The notes beneath the pieces are model-generated. The model made no database searches and was not told the origin of the DNA. It worked only from the letters and a program-made list of their open reading frames with translations. A stretch of 64,000 bases of DNA from Legionella geestiana. GTDB taxonomy: Bacteria; Pseudomonadota; Gammaproteobacteria; Legionellales; Legionellaceae. The stretch spans positions 1,997,501-2,061,500 of the forward strand of contig NZ_CP038271.1 in the NCBI RefSeq assembly GCF_004571195.1, written 5' to 3'. Below, one piece after another: positions 19,039 through 28,616 of the stretch (the first letter of the stretch is position 1; each line of letters starts with the position of its first letter). Position numbers and translations under genes: made by a program.

Positions 19039-19389
19039 ATGACAAATTTACTTCCCCGACTTGTTCGATTACGTGATGCTCCCACCTATATAGGTATGGA
19101 TAGGCACAGATTTAATGATGAAGTACGTCCTGGATTAATTGAAATTCCCATTGGAACACAAGGAATTGCTTTTGACAGACTTGATTTAGACGCCTGGGTA
19201 GACGATTATAAGCTCTGTAGTGGTCGTCCTGCGGTAGCCAGACAGAGGAGTGTGGAACAATGGGACGAAAAAAATCGCCGGGTCTCTTCAAAAGAGGGGA
19301 GTACTGGCATATCGATAAAGCGATCTTTGGATGTAGAATTCGAGAAAGCACTGGTACGGGCAGCCTCGAAGAAGCAGAAAAATATCTAG
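19039..19389 (+). CDS. AlpA/excisionase-like DNA-binding protein
   Basis: This 116-aa protein is placed directly before and overlapping the integrase. Its N-terminal half has the layout of MerR-like winged-helix excisionase and AlpA proteins: LVRLRDAPTYIGMDRHRFND, then a wing segment and GIAFDRLDLDAWVDDY, the typical FDRLDLDAW ending. The C-terminus is basic (IKRSLD, RAASKKQKNI). The ATG at 19039 is preferred because the operator palindrome and promoter lie just upstream. The gene overlaps int by 130 bases in another frame, so both are probably made from one transcript and the pair would control integration versus excision. Confidence 0.7.
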   Translation: MTNLLPRLVRLRDAPTYIGMDRHRFNDEVRPGLIEIPIGTQGIAFDRLDLDAWVDDYKLCSGRPAVARQRSVEQWDEKNRRVSSKEGSTGISIKRSLDVEFEKALVRAASKKQKNI

Positions 19390-20387
19390 CGGTACGTGTT
19401 GAAGAAATAAGGCAGGCGTCTGTGTTTGGGGTAAGACCTAAACGCACCTTTATGGAAGCAGCCATTAAATTTTTGGACGAGAATCAGCATAAGCGCAGCA
19501 TCAGTGATGATGCAGGACGTTTACGTGTTCTGGTGCAATATATTGGGAAGATGTCTTTAGATTCAATTCATATGGGTACTTTGCAGCCATTTATTGATGG
19601 GCGACGTAAGGAACAATTGAAAACAAGAACCATTAACCATGGTCTTAAGATTGTTCGACGCATCACTAATCTGGCTGCAACAGAATGGCTTGATGAATTT
19701 GGGCTAACTTGGTTGCTGAACGCGCCAAAAATTAAATTGTTGCCGGAAGACGACTTGCGTAAACCCTATCCATTAAGCTGGGATGAACAACGTCGGCTCT
19801 TTGCTGAGTTACCATCGCATTTGGAACAAATGGCCTTGTTTGCTGTTAATACTGGATGCCGGGAGAGTGAGGTATGTTCTCTTCAATGGGACTGGGAAAT
19901 CAAGATCCCCGAAATACCACAGCTCTTGGTGTTTATTATCCCACCTGAGCTGGTTAAAAATGGCGAAGAGCGCTTGGTAGTTTGTAATCAAACAGCAAAA
20001 TCGGTCATTGAGGCTCAAAGGGGAAAGCATGAGCAATTTGTATTTACTTTCAAGGGTAAGCCGGTGACTCGTATGAATAATACAGGTTGGAAAGGGGCTC
20101 GGAAAGAAGCTGGTTTGGAGTTTGTGCGTGTTCATGATCTGAAACATACCTTCGGTAGACGATTACGTGCTGCTGGGGTAAGTTTTGAAGACAGGCAAGA
20201 TTTGCTTGGTCATCGATCAGGTCGTATCACCACACATTATTCCTCCGCTGAATTGCAAAACCTCTATGAAGCAGGAAACACGGTTTGCGAAAAGCAACAA
20301 AGTGGGGTGGTTCTCACATTGCTTCGTAATCCAAATAATAGAAAAGAAAAAGATACATCTCACGGGCGTAAGGTAGTTAGTTTATGA
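19260..20387 (+). CDS. int: Tyrosine-recombinase integrase of the left island
   Basis: This 375-aa phage-type integrase catalyses site-specific recombination between island and tRNA attachment sites. Catalytic motifs are visible: Arg in AVNTGCRESEVCSL, His in VHDLKHTFGRRLRAAG, His in QDLLGHRSGRI and the nucleophile Tyr in TTHYSSAEL. The second Arg of the usual HxxR motif reads Lys (HDLK), a variant I recall from related proteobacterial integrases and do not treat as inactivating. The N-terminus has a short arm-binding-like start (GRKKSPGLFKRGEYWHID) and a core-binding domain (residues 60-150). The stop lies 92 bases from the tRNA 3' end, the usual arrangement for tRNA-targeting islands, so the island extends leftward. 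Confidence 0.92.
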   Translation: MGRKKSPGLFKRGEYWHIDKAIFGCRIRESTGTGSLEEAEKYLAVRVEEIRQASVFGVRPKRTFMEAAIKFLDENQHKRSISDDAGRLRVLVQYIGKMSLDSIHMGTLQPFIDGRRKEQLKTRTINHGLKIVRRITNLAATEWLDEFGLTWLLNAPKIKLLPEDDLRKPYPLSWDEQRRLFAELPSHLEQMALFAVNTGCRESEVCSLQWDWEIKIPEIPQLLVFIIPPELVKNGEERLVVCNQTAKSVIEAQRGKHEQFVFTFKGKPVTRMNNTGWKGARKEAGLEFVRVHDLKHTFGRRLRAAGVSFEDRQDLLGHRSGRITTHYSSAELQNLYEAGNTVCEKQQSGVVLTLLRNPNNRKEKDTSHGRKVVSL

Positions 20388-20479
20388 GTTTGTATCTGCT
20401 GTGCCCCACAAAATCCCCACAATGGTTTTTGCAGGGTTGGGAGAGTTGATTGTAAGTTCTTGATTTTGCTAGCTTAATT

Positions 20480-20556
<77 letters not shown>

Positions 20557-20600
20557 GAAGACACTGCATTGTAAACGCAAAACGCGATGAAAGCTACTCC

Positions 20601-22499
20601 TTAGCTCTCATCGCCTTCAAGGAAGCTGCGCAGCTTTTCGGAGCTGGAAGGGTGACGGAGTTTTCGCAGGGCCTTCGCTTCGATTTGGCGGATACGCTCG
20701 CGGGTTACATCGAACTGCTTACCGACTTCTTCCAGTGTATGGTCAGTATTCATTTCGATACCAAAGCGCATGCGCAGCACCTTGGCTTCCCTGGGTGTCA
20801 GGGTTTCGAGGATTTCAAGCGTTGCTTCGCGCAGGCCTGATGCGGTGGCCATGTCGATGGGAGACTCGATGTTATTGTCCTCGATGAAATCCCCAAGATG
20901 TGAGTCGTCATCATCACCAACCGGTGTTTCCATCGAAATTGGTTCTTTGGCGATTTTCAAAACCTTGCGAATCTTATCTTCACTCAGCTCCATCTTCGCT
21001 GCCAGTTCTTCAGGAGCAGCTTCGCGGCCGGTTTCCTGCAGAATTTGACGTGAAATGCGGTTAAGCTTGTTGATGGTCTCAATCATGTGCACCGGAATAC
21101 GGATGGTGCGTGCCTGGTCGGCGATGGAACGCGTGATGGCCTGACGAATCCACCACGTGGCATATGTCGAGAACTTATAGCCGCGGCGGTACTCGAATTT
21201 ATCCACTGCTTTCATGAGACCAATGTTACCTTCCTGAATTAAATCCAGGAACTGCAGACCACGATTGGTGTACTTTTTGGCAATTGAGATAACGAGGCGA
21301 AGATTAGCCTCGACCATTTCCTTTTTCGCACGTCGCGCTTTGGCTTCACCAATCGACATTTTACGGTTAATGTCTTTGATTTCGGCAATAGTCAGGCCAT
21401 ATTCCTGCTCAAAGCCCGCAAGACGCGCCTGCAGGCTTCGGATTTCTTCTGCGCACTCTTCAATTCTCACCATGTCGAGCTTTTTCGCTTCCTTCTTCAC
21501 CAGTCCATCAAGCCACGTGGAGTCAGTCTCCTGGCCTGGGAATGTATCAATGAAGAGCTTACGCGGGATGCGCGCTTTTTCAATGCAAAGACGCATGACC
21601 GCGCGCTCAAATTCACGGATATGGTTGCGAAGCTGGCGAAAATGGCGCGTCAGTTTATCTACTTCACGTGAGGTAAGCTTGAGCTTCAGGAAGGAGTCAG
21701 ACATCGCTTCGAGCTCTTTCACAGTCTCTGGTGCCGTTCGTCCATGCTTTTTGAGCGCAGTCATGGCTTTTTCATAGTGCGCGGCCAGGTCATCAAAGTA
21801 GGTTTTGGCAATTTCAGGATTGGGGCCTTCTTCCGCCTCAGTGAGGCCGCTGCCACCGTCTTCATCGCCACCTTCCTCGTCTTCCAGCACGAGGTTAGGG
21901 GTTGTTGCCTCTTCGCCGTCCTGTCGAGATTCTTCGAGCATGGAGCCAATGCTTGCAGGGGGAGCTTCGTCATCCGCATCAGAAAAGCCACTGATAATTT
22001 CGCTCAGGCGGATTTCTTCCGCAAGAAAACGGCTGTAATCTTCAAGTACAAGCCCAATCGTTTCTGGATAGCCTGCGAGGGACTTGAGTACCTGAAAAAT
22101 GCCTTCTTCGATGCGGCGCGCGATACGGATTTCACCCTCACGCGTCAGCAGCTCGACTGTACCCATTTCACGCATGTACATCCGTACCGGATCAGTGGTT
22201 CTGCCATAGGTTTCATCGATGGTTTCGAGAATGCCAACGGCCTCTTCTTCATCATCAGGCGCTTCTTCAGTGTTGCCAAGCATGGCAAGTTCATCGGCAC
22301 TTGGAGGATGATTAAACACCTTGATATTCATGGTGTGTTCGAGCATGTGGATGAATTCGGCGTAATTCTCTTCATCCGTCAGCGTCAGCATATCGTAAAT
22401 CTGGGATTCAATCAGGTATTTCTGTTCCCTTCCCAGTCGGATAATTTCGGTAAACTGCGAATGGTACTGTTCTTGATCATTCATGGTCATGGGCATCAA
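20601..22499 (-). CDS. rpoD: Primary sigma factor RpoD (sigma-70)
   Basis: This is the housekeeping sigma subunit that directs RNA polymerase to -35/-10 promoters. The 632-aa protein (E. coli 613) has region 1.1 at the N-terminus, an acidic non-conserved region (about residues 170-240), region 2 with [37 protein letters not shown] and [15 protein letters not shown], and region 4.2 with [20 protein letters not shown]. All key motifs are intact. The start could be at 22499 or at the in-frame Met six codons later (MNDQEQ). It follows dnaG by 110 bases in the classic rpsU-dnaG-rpoD macromolecular synthesis order, with yqeY inserted, and ends 44 bases before the tRNA. Confidence 0.98.
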   Translation of the reverse strand: MMPMTMNDQEQYHSQFTEIIRLGREQKYLIESQIYDMLTLTDEENYAEFIHMLEHTMNIKVFNHPPSADELAMLGNTEEAPDDEEEAVGILETIDETYGRTTDPVRMYMREMGTVELLTREGEIRIARRIEEGIFQVLKSLAGYPETIGLVLEDYSRFLAEEIRLSEIISGFSDADDEAPPASIGSMLEESRQDGEEATTPNLVLEDEEGGDEDGGSGLTEAEEGPNPEIAKTYFDDLAAHYEKAMTALKKHGRTAPETVKELEAMSDSFLKLKLTSREVDKLTRHFRQLRNHIREFERAVMRLCIEKARIPRKLFIDTFPGQETDSTWLDGLVKKEAKKLDMVRIEECAEEIRSLQARLAGFEQEYGLTIAEIKDINRKMSIGEAKARRAKKEMVEANLRLVISIAKKYTNRGLQFLDLIQEGNIGLMKAVDKFEYRRGYKFSTYATWWIRQAITRSIADQARTIRIPVHMIETINKLNRISRQILQETGREAAPEELAAKMELSEDKIRKVLKIAKEPISMETPVGDDDDSHLGDFIEDNNIESPIDMATASGLREATLEILETLTPREAKVLRMRFGIEMNTDHTLEEVGKQFDVTRERIRQIEAKALRKLRHPSSSEKLRSFLEGDES

Positions 22500-22609
22500 C
22501 TACAAGGCTATGGGTATAAATTAACAAAAAGTGTTTGATTATAAACCGACAACGGGAAACATACCAGTAGCACGGACTGTGAATATTTCGGTTTTTCGTG
22601 AAAAGTCTG

Positions 22610-24334
22610 TCAGCTTCCTGCGGGATGACGGCTTCGAAGCAGTCGCTGCAAGGTTTCACGCTCTGTCGCGTCAAGCCCGTTTGTGCGGGATTTCACTAAA
22701 AGTTGCTGGATATTTTTTTCAACATCCTGTTTATGTAGAAACTGGACAATGTCAATAAATTCACGTGCGCGTGCGTCCTGTGGTACCAGATGCTCCCAGA
22801 CAGCAAGCCGACTCACGACATCAAACCACGGTGTATTACGCCAGTGCTCCACAAGGGAAGCCGTTGTGGGCTGAGGAGTATGTGACAGCACATCCAGCAA
22901 CTCGCGCAGCAATGCGAGGCTGTTACCTTGTAAAGAACCTTCCTGAATATATTCCCGACACTCTGCAAAAATTTCTGGATGCTGTAACAGCAGGGCAATG
23001 GCAAGGCGCGCGGGCGAGCGCCTGATGGCCTTTTGTGTCACAGGGGCAGGTTTTTCAGCACCATCGCCTATCATCGGATGCAAACGATGGCCCTCGATGC
23101 GGGTTTTACGCCCAAGTTCATCTTCCAGCAGCTGCCGGTAGGGGCCATCCGGCATTTTCATCAGATAGGGTTTGACAACGTGCACCAGCCGAGCCTTTCC
23201 TGAAAGGCTGCTCAAGTCAATGTCTGCTGAGAGCGTTTCAAAGAAAAAATGATTAAGCGCCTGAAACGCACGAAGACGTGCTCCAAAGGCCTCAAACCCC
23301 TCCCGGCGCACGAGGCTGTCAGGGTCTTCACCCTCCGGTAAAAATACAAAACCTATCTCAAGACCGGTATCAAGGTGCGCAAGACTGTTCTCAAGCGCTC
23401 TCCATGCTGCCTGCCGTCCTGCAGCGTCACCATCAAAACAAAAAATGATACGCCGTGTGTGGCGGCTCAGTATCTGTATGTGCCAGGTACTGGTAGCGGT
23501 ACCCAGTGTGGCGACAGCATTGTCAAAGCCGTGCTGAGCAAGTGCGAGTACATCCAGATAGCCCTCAACCACGATAATATATTCGGGCATTTCCGGTCTT
23601 TGCAGGACCTGGTAAAGCCCATACAGTTCACGACTTTTTTGAAAGAGCGGGGTTTCCGGTGAATTCAGGTATTTAGGTTTTTGACCCTCTGCAACGGCCC
23701 GCCCGCCAAAGCCTGTGATGCGTCCCTGGCGGTCATGAATCGGGAACATGATACGCTGGCGATACCTGTCACAAGTTTTGCCATCATCGCGAACAACCAG
23801 CATGCCCGTTTCTATAAGTTCTTTTTTCTGGCGCGCAAACGCGCGCTCAAGCAGGTGCCAGCCCTCCGGTGCAAACCCCAGCTGATAACGCTTCGCAATC
23901 TCCCCACTGACACCACGCCGTTGCAGATAGGCAATCGCCGTATCCGCGCTCTCGCGCAACTGTTTCTGGTAAAAGGTACAGACCGTTTTCATAAGAGCAT
24001 ATAACCCGGACGTTTTTGGGGTGCGCGTGTCAACGGTATCGGGCAGTGTAAGGCCTGCGCGTTGTGCGAGATGTTCGATGGCTTCGCGAAATCCAAGCCC
24101 GAGATGCTGCATGATAAAACTGATGGCATTACCGCTCGCACCGCATCCGAAGCAATGGTAAAACTGCTTTTTGCCAATAACGTTAAAGGAGGGGGTTTTT
24201 TCTGAGTGAAAAGGGCAGCAGGCCGTATGGCTGTTCCCCTGTTTTTTCAGGGGAACATGACTGTCTATCAGCTCGACGATATCAGTGCGGCTCAAAACCT
24301 CGTCGCGGAACGCATCAGGTATGAGACCTGCCAT
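22610..24334 (-). CDS. dnaG: DNA primase DnaG
   Basis: It synthesises RNA primers for chromosome replication at the fork. The 574-aa protein (E. coli 581) has an N-terminal CHC2 zinc-binding domain (CCPFHSEKTPSFNV, then HCFGCGASGNAISF), the RNA polymerase core (YCHR-type region around ERAFARQKKELIETG), the TOPRIM motifs VVEGYLDVLALAQHG and FDGDAAGRQAAWRA, and a C-terminal helicase-interaction region (residues about 430-574). It lies 6 bases downstream of yqeY and so is cotranscribed with rpsU and yqeY. Confidence 0.97.
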   Translation of the reverse strand: MAGLIPDAFRDEVLSRTDIVELIDSHVPLKKQGNSHTACCPFHSEKTPSFNVIGKKQFYHCFGCGASGNAISFIMQHLGLGFREAIEHLAQRAGLTLPDTVDTRTPKTSGLYALMKTVCTFYQKQLRESADTAIAYLQRRGVSGEIAKRYQLGFAPEGWHLLERAFARQKKELIETGMLVVRDDGKTCDRYRQRIMFPIHDRQGRITGFGGRAVAEGQKPKYLNSPETPLFQKSRELYGLYQVLQRPEMPEYIIVVEGYLDVLALAQHGFDNAVATLGTATSTWHIQILSRHTRRIIFCFDGDAAGRQAAWRALENSLAHLDTGLEIGFVFLPEGEDPDSLVRREGFEAFGARLRAFQALNHFFFETLSADIDLSSLSGKARLVHVVKPYLMKMPDGPYRQLLEDELGRKTRIEGHRLHPMIGDGAEKPAPVTQKAIRRSPARLAIALLLQHPEIFAECREYIQEGSLQGNSLALLRELLDVLSHTPQPTTASLVEHWRNTPWFDVVSRLAVWEHLVPQDARAREFIDIVQFLHKQDVEKNIQQLLVKSRTNGLDATERETLQRLLRSRHPAGS

Positions 24335-24340
24335 AATTTT

Positions 24341-24787
24341 CTACACTGAGAGCAAAGCCTTGACCCGCGGACTCACCTTGCCCATGTCAGCGCGACCCTG
24401 TAAACGGGGCTTTAAAAGTGCCATGACCTTGCCCATATCGGCTTGTCCTGTGGCACCGGCTTCCGCAATGGCCTCGGCGATGAGGGTGTCGACTTCTGCG
24501 TCTGTCAGCGGGGCTGGCAGGTAGCGCGCAATGATGTCCAGCTCAAACTGTTCCTGGCTGACCAAATCTTCGCGATTGGCAGCGCGGTACTGAGCAATAG
24601 ACTCCCGGCGCTGTTTGCAGAGCTTGTCGAGAATCGCGAGCAGGCGATCGTCTTCGACAGTAATACGCTCGTCCACCTCAACCTGTTTCACGGCAGCGGT
24701 AATCAGCCTGAGCGTGCCCAGTGTTTTCTGATCCCGGGCGCGCATGGCATCTTTTACGTCATTAGAGAGACGTTCTTTGATGCTCAT
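24341..24787 (-). CDS. GatB/YqeY-domain protein
   Basis: This 148-aa protein has the complete YqeY fold: MSIKERLSNDVKDAMRARDQ, LGTLRLITAAVKQVEVDER, QRRESIAQYRAANREDLVSQ and a C-terminal GATGQADMGKVMALLKPRLQ. The domain is shared with the tail of the GatB amidotransferase subunit and is thought to contact tRNA, but the role of the free protein is not established. It sits 3 bases after rpsU and 6 before dnaG, a frequent arrangement in Gammaproteobacteria. Confidence 0.95.
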   Translation of the reverse strand: MSIKERLSNDVKDAMRARDQKTLGTLRLITAAVKQVEVDERITVEDDRLLAILDKLCKQRRESIAQYRAANREDLVSQEQFELDIIARYLPAPLTDAEVDTLIAEAIAEAGATGQADMGKVMALLKPRLQGRADMGKVSPRVKALLSV

Positions 24788-24790
24788 GAT

Positions 24791-25018
24791 TTACTTGCGG
24801 CGTGAACGTGAGCTGCGGCGTGAAGCCGTGTCGCGTGAAATTTTCTTAAGATGGCGCTTAACGGCAGCAGCCTGTTTGCGCTTGCGCTCTGCAGTGGGCT
24901 TTTCATAGAACTCACGACGACGCAGCTCAGTCAGGATACCGGCTTTTTCACAGGAGCGCTTGAAACGGCGCAGTGCGTATTCAGGATTTTCGCCTTCTTT
25001 CACACGAACGGTGGGCAT
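24791..25018 (-). CDS. rpsU: 30S ribosomal protein S21
   Basis: This 75-aa basic protein begins [20 protein letters not shown] and continues [20 protein letters not shown], the universal bS21 sequence. It ends in a poly-basic tail (RRSSRSRRK). S21 is a small-subunit protein that helps 30S recognise mRNA starts. The ATG at 25018 is chosen because it fits the family N-terminus and is preceded by GAGGAATTATTA. A longer frame upstream has no family support. A sigma-70 promoter lies about 40-70 bases upstream. First gene of the rpsU-yqeY-dnaG(-rpoD) operon. Confidence 0.97.
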   Translation of the reverse strand: MPTVRVKEGENPEYALRRFKRSCEKAGILTELRRREFYEKPTAERKRKQAAAVKRHLKKISRDTASRRSSRSRRK

Positions 25019-25058
25019 TAATAATTCCTCTGATAAAATAAAGTTCAACAGGTTGTGA

Positions 25059-25087
25059 ATTCTAGTGTCCGAAAGTCCAGTCGTCAA
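25059..25087 (-). promoter_or_regulatory. Sigma-70 promoter of the rpsU-yqeY-dnaG operon
   Basis: On the minus strand TTGACG (25087-25082) and TAGAAT (25064-25059) are separated by exactly 17 bases, close to consensus. The -10 box is 41 bases upstream of the rpsU ATG. On the opposite strand a TATAAT at about 25131 may serve tsaD, but no convincing -35 goes with it. Confidence 0.7.
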
Positions 25088-25172
25088 GTGAATTGACGAT
25101 GAAGCTATCGGCATTTTGCGTCATCTTGCGTATAATCGGTGTTTTTGCAGTGTTGTCGAGGGTTTTCAGGGT

Positions 25173-26192
25173 ATGCGGGTTCTAGGAATTGAGTCATCGT
25201 GTGATGAAACCGGGGTGGCCGTTTATGATTCTGAAAAAGGTCTCACGGGTCACGCACTGCATTCACAGGCCGCCATGCACGCGACCTTTGGAGGCGTCGT
25301 ACCAGAGCTGGCTTCACGTGACCACGTACGCTGCATCGTCCAGCTGACCAATGCGGCACTCGCCGAGGCTGGACTGAAAAAAAACGACATCGATGCCATC
25401 GCCTATACCGCAGGCCCGGGGCTTGTGGGTGCGCTGCTCGTTGGAGCCGCGTTTGCGAGGAGCCTCGCGTTTGGACTCAATATCCCGGCGCTTGCCGTGC
25501 ATCACCTTGAAGCCCATTTACTGGCGGCATGCCTTGAAACACCGGCACCGGAATTTCCATTTGTTGCATTGCTGGTATCAGGCGGGCATACCCTGCTTAT
25601 CGAGGTTGACAATATTGGTATATACCGCCTCCTTGGTGACACTCAGGATGATGCGGTGGGTGAGGCGTTTGACAAGACGGCAAAGCTCATGGGACTGCCT
25701 TATCCCGGCGGCGCAATTCTGGCGCGTCTTGCCGATGAGTGCCGCTCAGCAGAGCGGCCCGCGCCTTTTCCTCGTCCCATGTTAAACCGTCCGGGCTTTG
25801 ATTTCAGTTTCAGCGGGCTGAAAACGCATGCGCTTACCGTCTGGAAAAACAGCGCACAGGACGATGAAGCGCGCCAGGTTATTGCGCGTGCGTTTCAGGA
25901 GGCAATAGTCGATACCCTCGTTTCCAAATGCCGCCGCGCCCTTGAGGCTGTCGGCAAAAGGCGCCTTGTAGTGGCGGGTGGGGTTGGCGCAAATCAGGCA
26001 TTGCGCCATGCGCTTCGCAGCATGATGAAGGATATTGGTGGTGAAGTGTACTTTCCTGCCATGGAATACTGCACGGATAATGGCGCGATGGTGGCGTACG
26101 CCGGTTGCCTGCGGCTGTTGCGCGGCGAATGCGATGAGACTACAGCGATTGAGGTGAAAGCGCGCTGGCCCCTTGCTGCTCAGCGCGCTTGA
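25173..26192 (+). CDS. tsaD: tRNA N6-threonylcarbamoyladenosine transferase TsaD
   Basis: It transfers the threonylcarbamoyl group to A37 of ANN-decoding tRNAs, working with TsaB and TsaE. The 339-aa protein starts [19 protein letters not shown], has the metal-binding HHLEAHLLA motif, the [10 protein letters not shown] nucleotide-binding loop, [18 protein letters not shown] and [12 protein letters not shown]. It is a full-length member of the Kae1/Qri7/TsaD family. The ATG at 25173 gives the conserved N-terminus. It is divergent from rpsU, the classic tsaD-rpsU arrangement, and convergent with plsY, with only 4 bases between their stops. Confidence 0.97.
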   Translation: MRVLGIESSCDETGVAVYDSEKGLTGHALHSQAAMHATFGGVVPELASRDHVRCIVQLTNAALAEAGLKKNDIDAIAYTAGPGLVGALLVGAAFARSLAFGLNIPALAVHHLEAHLLAACLETPAPEFPFVALLVSGGHTLLIEVDNIGIYRLLGDTQDDAVGEAFDKTAKLMGLPYPGGAILARLADECRSAERPAPFPRPMLNRPGFDFSFSGLKTHALTVWKNSAQDDEARQVIARAFQEAIVDTLVSKCRRALEAVGKRRLVVAGGVGANQALRHALRSMMKDIGGEVYFPAMEYCTDNGAMVAYAGCLRLLRGECDETTAIEVKARWPLAAQRA

Positions 26193-26196
26193 GGCC

Positions 26197-26805
26197 TCAG
26201 CCTTTCTTTTCTGTACCGATTCGTGGCTCAGTGCCATCGATGAGGCGGCTGATGTTAGTGCGGTGTTTGTAGAATATAAACATCGTTACCAGAAACAGCG
26301 GCGGGAACGAGCCGAGATGGCGCAAAATCATCAGTGAAAAAATCGGCATGAGTGCCATGCTGATGAGTGAAGCCAGTGATGAACGTCGAGAGAAATTAGC
26401 GACCAGCAGCCAGGTACCCGTTACAACCGCTCCCAGTACCAGGTCGATGCCAAATAGTCCGCCCAGCGCGGTTGCGACACCCTTACCGCCTTGAAAACCA
26501 AAAAACACCGGCCACATATGTCCAATAACTGCGGCAAGGCAGGTGAAGGCAACGGTTGTGGGACCTGCTCCGAGGAGCTTCGCGAGCAATACCGGCAATA
26601 AACCTTTCAACATATCGGCAAACAGCACCATGGCGGCATATTCTTTGCCGGCGATACGCAGCACATTGGTAGCGCCCGGATTGTTCGAGCCTTCCGTGCG
26701 CGGGTCGGGCAATCCGAAAAGACGGCACACGATTACGGCCGAGCAGACAGAGCCCGCAAGATAGCCAACGGCCATTAATACCAGGAACAGGACTGTTTCT
26801 CCCAT
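26197..26805 (-). CDS. plsY: Acyl-phosphate:glycerol-3-phosphate acyltransferase PlsY
   Basis: This inner-membrane enzyme acylates glycerol-3-phosphate from acyl-phosphate in the first step of phospholipid synthesis. The 202-aa protein has about five to seven hydrophobic helices and the three PlsY motifs: EGSNNPGATNVLR, the glycine-rich FGFQGGKGVATALGG, and a C-terminal KHRTNISRLIDGTEPRIG. The length matches the family. It is next to tsaD (convergent) and hemW (same strand, 43 bases). Confidence 0.96.
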   Translation of the reverse strand: MGETVLFLVLMAVGYLAGSVCSAVIVCRLFGLPDPRTEGSNNPGATNVLRIAGKEYAAMVLFADMLKGLLPVLLAKLLGAGPTTVAFTCLAAVIGHMWPVFFGFQGGKGVATALGGLFGIDLVLGAVVTGTWLLVANFSRRSSLASLISMALMPIFSLMILRHLGSFPPLFLVTMFIFYKHRTNISRLIDGTEPRIGTEKKG

Positions 26806-26848
26806 GACCGCTCCATTTTGCTAAAAACATCAGTGTATACAAAAAACT

Positions 26849-27979
26849 TCAGGGAAGAAACAAGGCCTGCAAATCATTGGTAAAGCGCCGCCCATGGGGG
26901 GTAACCTGCCAGTGGTCTTCGGAACGGGACAAAAGCCCCTGTTGTTCTGCAGGAGCCAGTTTCTTCAGCAGGATATCGGTTTCAAGGCCGGTGGTTTCTG
27001 TAAAAAGGCTCAGCGGAACAGGTTCTTCAAGTCGAGTGGTGTTCAGCATGAATTCAAAGAGCAGGGTGGCGGCATCGGGCTGTTCGAGGGATGTCAGAAA
27101 GGGCTTTTCGGGATGCAGGTAGTCCTTTGGCTGGCGATGTTTTTGTGTGCGCCAGACGGTATTGTCGCTGTCAGTTAGTTTACCGTGGGCGCCGGCGCCA
27201 ATACCAAGATAATCGCCAAAGCGCCAGTAGTTGAGATTGTGTCTTGCCGCAAAACCCTCACGGCTGAAGGCGGAAATTTCATAGCGCCGGTAGCCGGCTG
27301 AGGCGAGCAGCGCGAGGCCTTCTTCTTCAAGCTGCCAGAGTGTTTCTTCATCAGGAAGTACAGGCTTTTGCTTGTGAAAAAGCGTATTGGGCTCGATGGT
27401 GAGGGCGTACCATGAGAGGTGTTCAGGCGCGTGGTCGATGGCGCGTTTCAGGTCATCAAGCCCTTCTGACAGGGTTTGTCCCGGTAAACCATGCATGATA
27501 TCAAGATTGATGTTGGTAAAACCCGCGGCACGGGCAAACGCAATGGCACGCTCTGCTTCCATTGCATCGTGCACCCGCCCGAGGGTTTTGAGATGCGCTG
27601 TATTAAAGCTTTGAATGCCAAGGGAGAGGCGGTTGATACCGGCTTTTCGATATCCCTGAAAATTGGTGATATCAGCACTTCCCGGGTTGGCTTCCAGCGT
27701 GATTTCAGCATCCGGCGCCAGGGGGAGGAGGTTACGCACGCCCTCAAACAGGGTCTGCCAGGCGCCAGCGCTGAAGAGGCTTGGCGTTCCACCGCCCATA
27801 AAGACCGTTTGCACGGTGCGGGTGCCAAAACGCGCACAATCCTCGCTAAGATCAGCAAGCAGAGCCTGCACATAGGCCGATTCCGGCAGCGCATCCGGGC
27901 GTTTGTGGGAGTTAAAATCGCAGTAGGGGCACTTTTGAATGCACCAGGGGGCATGGATATAAAGAGAAAGCTCACGCAT
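26849..27979 (-). CDS. hemW: Heme chaperone HemW (radical SAM, HemN-like)
   Basis: This 376-aa protein has the radical-SAM cluster CIQKCPYC (Cx3Cx2C) in LYIHAPWCIQKCPYCDFNSH, then FMGGGTPSLFS, ITLEANPGS, GINRLSLGIQSF and a C-terminal HemN-like domain. It lacks the extended N-terminus of true HemN oxidases, and HemW proteins bind heme and transfer it rather than oxidising coproporphyrinogen. The size equals E. coli HemW (378). It is a monocistronic-looking gene on the minus strand, divergent from nudE. Confidence 0.94.
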   Translation of the reverse strand: MRELSLYIHAPWCIQKCPYCDFNSHKRPDALPESAYVQALLADLSEDCARFGTRTVQTVFMGGGTPSLFSAGAWQTLFEGVRNLLPLAPDAEITLEANPGSADITNFQGYRKAGINRLSLGIQSFNTAHLKTLGRVHDAMEAERAIAFARAAGFTNINLDIMHGLPGQTLSEGLDDLKRAIDHAPEHLSWYALTIEPNTLFHKQKPVLPDEETLWQLEEEGLALLASAGYRRYEISAFSREGFAARHNLNYWRFGDYLGIGAGAHGKLTDSDNTVWRTQKHRQPKDYLHPEKPFLTSLEQPDAATLLFEFMLNTTRLEEPVPLSLFTETTGLETDILLKKLAPAEQQGLLSRSEDHWQVTPHGRRFTNDLQALFLP

Positions 27980-28052
27980 CGATACTAAATTCAGGCTGGT
28001 ATGCTGGGGGAGGTAATAGTATCATGAATTGGTTTCCAAAACCTGAAGAGCG

Positions 28053-28616
28053 ATGCCACGGATGCGAGAAAAACCGGTTTGTCTCAAAAAGTCAGTGATT
28101 GCCAAATCACAGTTGTTCACGGTCGAATCGATGCACCTTCGCTTTTCTAACGGTGCTGAACGGGTGTATGAACGGATTCGAAGCCACGGCCATGGCGCGG
28201 TACTGATAGTCGCCGTTACACCGGGCGAGTCGTTGTTGCTGGTGCGCGAATACGGTGCCGGGACTGACGCGATGGAGCTCGCGTTTCCCAAGGGGCGCAT
28301 TGACGCGGGAGAAACAGCGCTGCATGCGGCGAACCGTGAGCTGCGAGAGGAAACGGGTTTTGCTGCTCGCACGTTGACTGAGATCAAATCCATGACGCTC
28401 GCGCCCGGTTATTTTGGCGCGCGCCTTGATGTGATTGTGGCGGAGGGTTTGTATCCTTCTCCGCTTGAGGGCGATGAGCCAGAGCCGCCCGAGGTGATTG
28501 AGTGGCCGCTTGCAGCCAGTGATGCACTGCTCGCGCGCCCGGATTTTACAGAGGCGCGCAGCATTGCCGCCCTGTTTCTGGTAAAAGAATGGTTTAAAGA
28601 AAGGAAAAACAAATGA
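28053..28616 (+). CDS. nudE: ADP-sugar/nucleotide Nudix hydrolase NudE
   Basis: The 187-aa protein has a perfect Nudix box starting at GRIDAGE and ending RELREETGF (G-x5-E-x7-RE-x-REE-x-GF), preceded by [20 protein letters not shown] and followed by [20 protein letters not shown], the NudE-type pattern. NudE hydrolyses ADP-ribose, Ap3A, NADH and related dinucleotides. Its stop overlaps the mdh start by 4 bases, so the two genes form an operon. The start at 28053 has a GAAGAG-type ribosome site. The ATG three codons later is also possible. Confidence 0.93.
   Translation: MPRMREKPVCLKKSVIAKSQLFTVESMHLRFSNGAERVYERIRSHGHGAVLIVAVTPGESLLLVREYGAGTDAMELAFPKGRIDAGETALHAANRELREETGFAARTLTEIKSMTLAPGYFGARLDVIVAEGLYPSPLEGDEPEPPEVIEWPLAASDALLARPDFTEARSIAALFLVKEWFKERKNK

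Noticed and set aside
20100-20170. Integrase judged inactive because HxxR reads HDLK
   Set aside because: All other catalytic residues are present and a Lys in this place is, as far as I recall, common in a subgroup of tRNA-targeting integrases.
25116-25172. Longer N-terminus for TsaD starting at 25116
   Set aside because: The extra 19 residues have no family support and would overlap the divergent promoter region. [14 protein letters not shown] at 25173 is the conserved start.
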